Part shown: positions 60,598 to 64,000 of the stretch, piece by piece | Position numbering within the stretch: position 1 is the stretch's first letter | How the letters are laid out: the number at the start of each line of letters is the position of its first letter | From: Pseudodesulfovibrio profundus | GTDB lineage: Bacteria; Desulfobacterota; Desulfovibrionia; Desulfovibrionales; Desulfovibrionaceae | Direction of reading: 5' to 3' | Assembly (NCBI RefSeq): GCF_900217235.1 | Contig: NZ_LT907975.1 | Span: 868,001 to 932,000, forward strand | Length of the DNA stretch: 64,000 nt | Position numbers and translations under genes: made by a program | Notes under the pieces: model-generated | Told to the model about the DNA's origin: nothing | What the model saw: the letters and a program-made list of their open reading frames with translations, nothing else | Database searches by the model: none

Positions 60598-61383
60598 CTA
60601 GAAGAGCCAACCGGACTCGGCTTTGGGATCAACGCTTTCAGTCGCGTAGACATAGGCATCAGATCCGATATACCGCACGATCCACGTATAGTATTTTTCT
60701 CCAACCTGTACCTGACCATGCACTTCATCTTCCAGCAATTCGTCCCAATCTACCTCTAAAAGCCCTTTTTTATCAACATCGGCACCTCGCGACCATACGC
60801 CAGCGCCAGGATGGATAATTACCAACTCTTGAGGGGAAGGACTCAAGGACAGCAAAGACCGAGGGTCAAAACCTACGCCGATGATACCTCTGAAATCCAC
60901 ATCTCTGAAATAGGGACGGCCAATATACAGTTCCGGTCCAAGGTCAGAATAGTCAACAACAGTCATCAGGCGAATGTCTCGCCAGACTCCTTCAAATTTC
61001 AACGGCTTGCTGATCTTTTTAACCGGCAACTCAGGCTGCATGAACACGATGGTTCCGGCATCATCCGTCACAACCACCCTGTTCACCCACGGGAACCGGG
61101 CCATCAACAGATCAAGCCAATCCAGGTCAGGCATGGTGTCCGTATTGTATACGAAACGGGCAAGTGTCGTGAGAGGGCCATCGACCGGGGTAAAGAGCTT
61201 GGCCAGCTTTTCCTGATTCGGATTCTCAAACTGGTAGCTATCCGTGTCGATCTGCGGCGGCGGGTCAACAAAATCCTTGGTCGTTTTCCAGGATTTAACA
61301 GCATAATCAGCCGTTGTATCCCAAGCACTACAACCGGAAACCAAAAACAGCGTTGTCAGCATCAACGCGATACATTTCTTCAT
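60598..61383 (-). CDS. Lipoprotein of unknown function, 261 residues
   Basis: The N-terminus MKKCIALMLTTLFLVSGCSAW is a lipoprotein signal with lipobox LVSGC (Cys18). The chain that follows has alpha/beta, sensor-like character (VNRVVVTDDAGTIVFMQPEL; LYIGRPYFRDVDFRGIIGVG), slightly like a Cache/PAS fold, but I do not assign it. The start at ATG 61383 is preferred to the longer frame because of the signal peptide. Confidence 0.72.
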   Translation of the reverse strand: MKKCIALMLTTLFLVSGCSAWDTTADYAVKSWKTTKDFVDPPPQIDTDSYQFENPNQEKLAKLFTPVDGPLTTLARFVYNTDTMPDLDWLDLLMARFPWVNRVVVTDDAGTIVFMQPELPVKKISKPLKFEGVWRDIRLMTVVDYSDLGPELYIGRPYFRDVDFRGIIGVGFDPRSLLSLSPSPQELVIIHPGAGVWSRGADVDKKGLLEVDWDELLEDEVHGQVQVGEKYYTWIVRYIGSDAYVYATESVDPKAESGWLF

Positions 61384-61438
61384 GTTACTCAACTTTATAC
61401 AAGACCCGAGCATCTGGCCGATGTTCGGAAACTCTTTG

Positions 61439-62239
61439 TTAATTCTGAACCCTGGCCTCGAATCGGGAAGCCAGAGTTTCCAAGGTACTAATAAGACGAT
61501 TCTTGGAATGGACGCTGAACGCATCCTCACCACGGTCAATCGTCAAGCCCGTATCAGCTTTTCCTTCCAGTTCACTGATGCGCTTGCTCAATTCACCACG
61601 TCTTTCATCAGACATCGATGAATGTAATAATTCCCGATAAATTTCCAGCGCACCGTCGACATCTCCCTGAGAAGCCAAAAGGTCGGCCATGGTCTTTGTC
61701 CGAAACGCACCGCCTCCCAGCTTGGGAACTTCGTACTCCGTATCGACAAAGTCATCGTCGGCCAAAGTATCGACGGTCGGCTTGCAGACAGAGGTCACCC
61801 TGTCAGATGGCGGGGGCAAAGGAGCACCAACCAGCCGTTTTGCCAGAGTGCTGATACCTTCAAAGACGACATCCGTCCACTTGATTGTATCACCAGTAAG
61901 ATTGGAGGTGACCAGCATGAGAAAAACAGCAAGATCGCGTTGATCGGCAGGCAGGCTTCGCGCCCAGCCACGCCAGAAGGCAGGATAATCCTGCAAAGGA
62001 GTGATTACGCGCTCAAGCTGATCGTGCAACTCGTCTTCCCTGTCAAGCTCCGTCAGTAACTCGACGAGCAACATACGCGCTTCAAGATAATCGGGGTGAC
62101 GGTCCAACCCCTTACGCAATGTGTGGACAGCCTCTTCGGGCATACCGTTTTCCACAAACAGCTTCGCCAACGGAAAAAAGACCCTGGAGCCTGGCTCCAG
62201 AGAAAGAACTTCTTGGTACCACTCAATTTTTTCGCTCAT
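61439..62239 (-). CDS. Tetratricopeptide-repeat protein
   Basis: About 266 residues. The N-terminal third has TPR-like helices (WYQEVLSLEPGSRVFFPLAKLFVENGMPEEAV; YLEARMLLVELLTEL, given in part), and a second repeat sits near DVDGALEIYRELL. An unstructured, Thr/Pro-rich stretch lies between. The start ATG 62239 overlaps the end of ftsB by 17 bases. Function unknown; scaffold role inferred from repeats. Confidence 0.75.
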   Translation of the reverse strand: MSEKIEWYQEVLSLEPGSRVFFPLAKLFVENGMPEEAVHTLRKGLDRHPDYLEARMLLVELLTELDREDELHDQLERVITPLQDYPAFWRGWARSLPADQRDLAVFLMLVTSNLTGDTIKWTDVVFEGISTLAKRLVGAPLPPPSDRVTSVCKPTVDTLADDDFVDTEYEVPKLGGGAFRTKTMADLLASQGDVDGALEIYRELLHSSMSDERRGELSKRISELEGKADTGLTIDRGEDAFSVHSKNRLISTLETLASRFEARVQN

Positions 62240-62543
62240 CAGCACGCTCTCCGCTTTCTACGGCATTGTCAGGAAATATGTACAATATCTCGTCTTGTCT
62301 AACGAAATTCATCCGCTCGCGAACCACTTTCTCCTGATAGGCCTTGTCCGATTTGAGCCTTCTGATTTCCTGGCTCAAATCCAGACTCTCTTCATCCACT
62401 GCATTCAGACGGGCCTGCAGTACCTCGTACCGGCCTTTCAATTCCAAATATGCGAAAACGCCCTGATCACTCCATATCAATCGTACCAACAAAAACATAT
62501 TGATAATGAGCAACAGAGCGATAAGTACAATTCGACCTCGCAT
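62223..62543 (-). CDS. ftsB: Septum formation initiator FtsB/DivIC-like protein
   Basis: A 106-residue protein with a short cytoplasmic end, one membrane helix (IVLIALLLIINMFLLVRLIW, residues 5-24) and a periplasmic coiled coil (YLELKGRYEVLQARLNAVDE...). The RMNFVRQDEILYIF end is typical of the FtsB/DivIC family, which joins FtsL and FtsQ in the divisome. It overlaps the TPR gene and follows the 92-residue gene after five bases. Confidence 0.85.
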   Translation of the reverse strand: MRGRIVLIALLLIINMFLLVRLIWSDQGVFAYLELKGRYEVLQARLNAVDEESLDLSQEIRRLKSDKAYQEKVVRERMNFVRQDEILYIFPDNAVESGERADERKN

Positions 62544-62548
62544 AACGC

Positions 62549-62827
62549 CTACTGCAACCTGCGCCCTTTTGACTTACTCGATTCAGCTCTTGCCAGCGGC
62601 GCCTGCAGTTCTTTCAGGAAATTAGCCGTGGCCGATTCAATGCGCTGAACATCAGCCTCACTCAAATCGACTTCATCAATTTTTTGCAAAAACGACTTGA
62701 GCACGGCGAACTCATCAAGAAGAGAGTTGCCATGCTCCAACCGCTCAAGCTGGGGTTCCAGCTCCAGAATAGTCTGGAGGCAGTTGGTTATTCGAACGAG
62801 ATAACTCACAGAATTGGAGTCAGTCAT
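62549..62827 (-). CDS. Unrecognised helical protein, 92 residues
   Basis: A soluble, highly helical protein with leucine-rich heptads (NCLQTILELEPQLERLEHGN; FLQKIDEVDLSEADVQRIES, in part). No named family recognised. It is the first gene of the run ftsB-TPR-lipoprotein-fbp-tsaD, five bases before ftsB, which hints at a division-related role but does not show it. Confidence 0.65.
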   Translation of the reverse strand: MTDSNSVSYLVRITNCLQTILELEPQLERLEHGNSLLDEFAVLKSFLQKIDEVDLSEADVQRIESATANFLKELQAPLARAESSKSKGRRLQ

Positions 62828-63068
62828 ACTACTATCGTGGTTTCACCCGATTTCGTGCGATATTGACCACACAATACGTTAAATTGCTTAGCTTACTACA
62901 CTCTACCATTACCACGTTACCCAACCTCTGTCACTATCGAAATTACTCAATATACCCAACCAGTTACTTATGCTTGACATACAGCCAATTGTTACAGTCT
63001 AAACTTTTTCCAGACCATTATTATCTAATGGAAGAAAACCAAGCAATTCACCGACTAAGTTGACCAAG
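62828..63068. other. AT-rich intergenic stretch upstream of the ftsB unit
   Basis: No gene or RNA recognised. It must hold the promoter for the minus-strand ftsB unit, but I found no convincing pair of hexamers. A plus-strand TTGACA at 62974-62979 with TCTAAA 18 bases on has no gene downstream. Confidence 0.4.
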
Positions 63069-63104
63069 AAAAAAATCCCGCGCATCGCGAACCGACGGCG
63101 GGAT
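63069..63104 (-). terminator. Terminator of pgsA
   Basis: The minus strand has ATCCCGC/GCGGGAT with a longer inner loop, then seven T, 23 bases after the pgsA stop. Confidence 0.85.
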
Positions 63105-63126
63105 TACAACGTATCTTCAGTTTGAA

Positions 63127-63708
63127 CTACCCGGCAGAGCTAATCCACTTTTTATAAAAGTCATACAGGTAGTTACCACCTGAAATGACCGTCAATAAAA
63201 GCGCAATCCAAAGAAGCACCTGCCCCACGGGTCTCGGGTCGAATCCCATGATCGGATAATGGAAAATCAGAAAACCACCAGCCAGGCTCTGCGCCAGGGT
63301 CTTGGCTTTGCCAAGCTTGTCGGCGGCAACCACTTCCCCCATCTCCGCTGCCACTGCACGCATTCCGGTAACTGCAAGCTCCCTGCAAATAATGATGATG
63401 ACAATCCACGCAGGTACGCGCCAATCCGGTCCCAGTCGTACGAGCATGATAAAGGCGGAACCGATCAATAATTTGTCAGCCAGGGGATCAAGGAACTTGC
63501 CCAAATTGGTGATGGTATTCTGACTCCGGGCTATCTTACCATCAAAATAATCAGTGATGCATGCAAGAGCATATACGGCGAACGCTCCATAAGCTCCCAG
63601 TCGAAACTCGAACCACATCTCCAGATACAGCAAAAACACAACGATAGGAGCTGCAAGAATGCGTGTCATCGTCAAACAGTTGGGTAAATTGAATATTTCT
63701 TTGTTCAT
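63127..63708 (-). CDS. pgsA: CDP-diacylglycerol-glycerol-3-phosphate 3-phosphatidyltransferase
   Basis: A 193-residue membrane enzyme making phosphatidylglycerol phosphate. It has the CDP-alcohol motif TDYFDGKIARSQN...GKFLDPLADKLL (residues about 52-80) and the PgsA-specific CRELAVTGMRAVAAE and DKLGKAKTLAQ segments. About five membrane helices. It feeds cardiolipin synthase (32967). The gene follows mrp after nine bases. Confidence 0.93.
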   Translation of the reverse strand: MNKEIFNLPNCLTMTRILAAPIVVFLLYLEMWFEFRLGAYGAFAVYALACITDYFDGKIARSQNTITNLGKFLDPLADKLLIGSAFIMLVRLGPDWRVPAWIVIIIICRELAVTGMRAVAAEMGEVVAADKLGKAKTLAQSLAGGFLIFHYPIMGFDPRPVGQVLLWIALLLTVISGGNYLYDFYKKWISSAG

Positions 63709-63717
63709 GAGTCCTAC

Positions 63718-64000
63718 CTAAGCATGTGTACTGGAGGCTGCTTCAAAGCTTTTCTCAGCAGCTTCCACTATTTTTTCCGCAAGTTCAGTGAATCCCTGCT
63801 TTGCGAATGAATCATTTTCCATAAGTACCACAGGCGTTCCCAAGTCGCCAGCAACCACAGTCGCCGGATCGAGCGGGATGGCGCCTAAAAACTCCAGGCC
63901 GTACTGTTCAGCCAACTCACGCCCACCACCCTTTTTGAAGAGGTCGATGGATTCATGACAATGTGGACAGATAAGGCCGCTCATGTTTTCAACCACACCA
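63718..64000 (-). CDS. Mrp/NBP35-family iron-sulfur carrier ATPase, C-terminal part
   Basis: The visible 93 residues are the C-terminal end of an Mrp/ApbC P-loop protein: VVENMSGLICPHC with the CxxC pair, GGGRELAEQYGLEFLGAIPLDP, and VVLMENDSFAKQGF. The protein loads iron-sulfur clusters onto apoproteins. The frame runs off the right edge; the ATG at 63996 is internal to the gene and not its start. Confidence 0.9.
   Translation of the reverse strand, partial: GVVENMSGLICPHCHESIDLFKKGGGRELAEQYGLEFLGAIPLDPATVVAGDLGTPVVLMENDSFAKQGFTELAEKIVEAAEKSFEAASSTHA

Noticed and set aside
62974-63104. Plus-strand TTGACA with a hairpin 100 bases on, as a small RNA
   Set aside because: The hairpin has its T run only on the minus strand and fits pgsA termination; the -10 match is weak.

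Overview
The window looks like chromosome from a Gram-negative, probably anaerobic deltaproteobacterium, most likely a Desulfovibrio or Pseudodesulfovibrio relative. This is inferred from protein flavour and gene order (ydcH-ilvB-ilvN-ilvC, a phenylacetate-CoA ligase followed by a double-ACT protein, several chemoreceptors, BamD and TatA); no marker gene was compared. Coding density is high, almost every gene is housekeeping, and no phage, plasmid, CRISPR, rRNA or tRNA was recognised.

Layout. 1-5.8 kb (+): phosphodiesterase-like protein, UvrD/PcrA-type helicase, thiL, trmO, alpha/beta hydrolase. 5.9-11.7 kb (-): AlkD-like protein; the branched-chain amino acid genes ydcH-ilvB-ilvN-ilvC; yggT-divIVA. 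11.8-13.8 kb (-): HAD phosphatase, two unrecognised proteins and a possible 28-residue small protein, divergent from tatA. 14-21.7 kb: CDP-alcohol phosphatidyltransferase with two exported proteins, SixA-like phosphatase, the miaA/coaD/rsmD/beta-CASP run, and a LOG-family protein. 21.7-23.9 kb: a DMT transporter gene split by an IS5-family element. 24-31.5 kb: a chemoreceptor with a C-terminal Cache-like domain; nitroreductase-rsfS-gpmI; paaK plus ACT protein behind a leader that reads as a phenylalanine attenuator; an Hpt protein. 31.5-45.8 kb: MATE pump, cardiolipin synthase, uvrB-channel-ligA-dapB, the N-degron set clpS-clpA-aat, CYTH protein, crcB-DUF190. 45.8-47.1 kb: an IS3-family element sitting in the last codons of the DUF190 gene. 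47.1-52.7 kb (-): cheB, cheA and a chemoreceptor ending in an H-NOX haem domain. 52.8-64 kb (-): DUF2062, EF-G with an unknown coupled gene, trxA-trxB-bamD, and ftsB-TPR-lipoprotein-fbp-tsaD, then pgsA and a partial mrp.

The most interesting signals are: (1) the leader at 28979-29099, where a 16-codon Phe-rich reading frame, an antiterminator-capable segment and a strong terminator precede paaK, suggesting that the aryl-CoA ligase responds to Phe-tRNA charging and may serve reductive salvage of phenylacetate to phenylalanine; (2) a chemoreceptor with a C-terminal H-NOX domain beside a CheA that contains an MshEN-like (possible c-di-GMP) module; (3) two IS insertions whose target duplications allow the original genes to be rebuilt exactly; and (4) a possible new small protein gene at 13760-13846.
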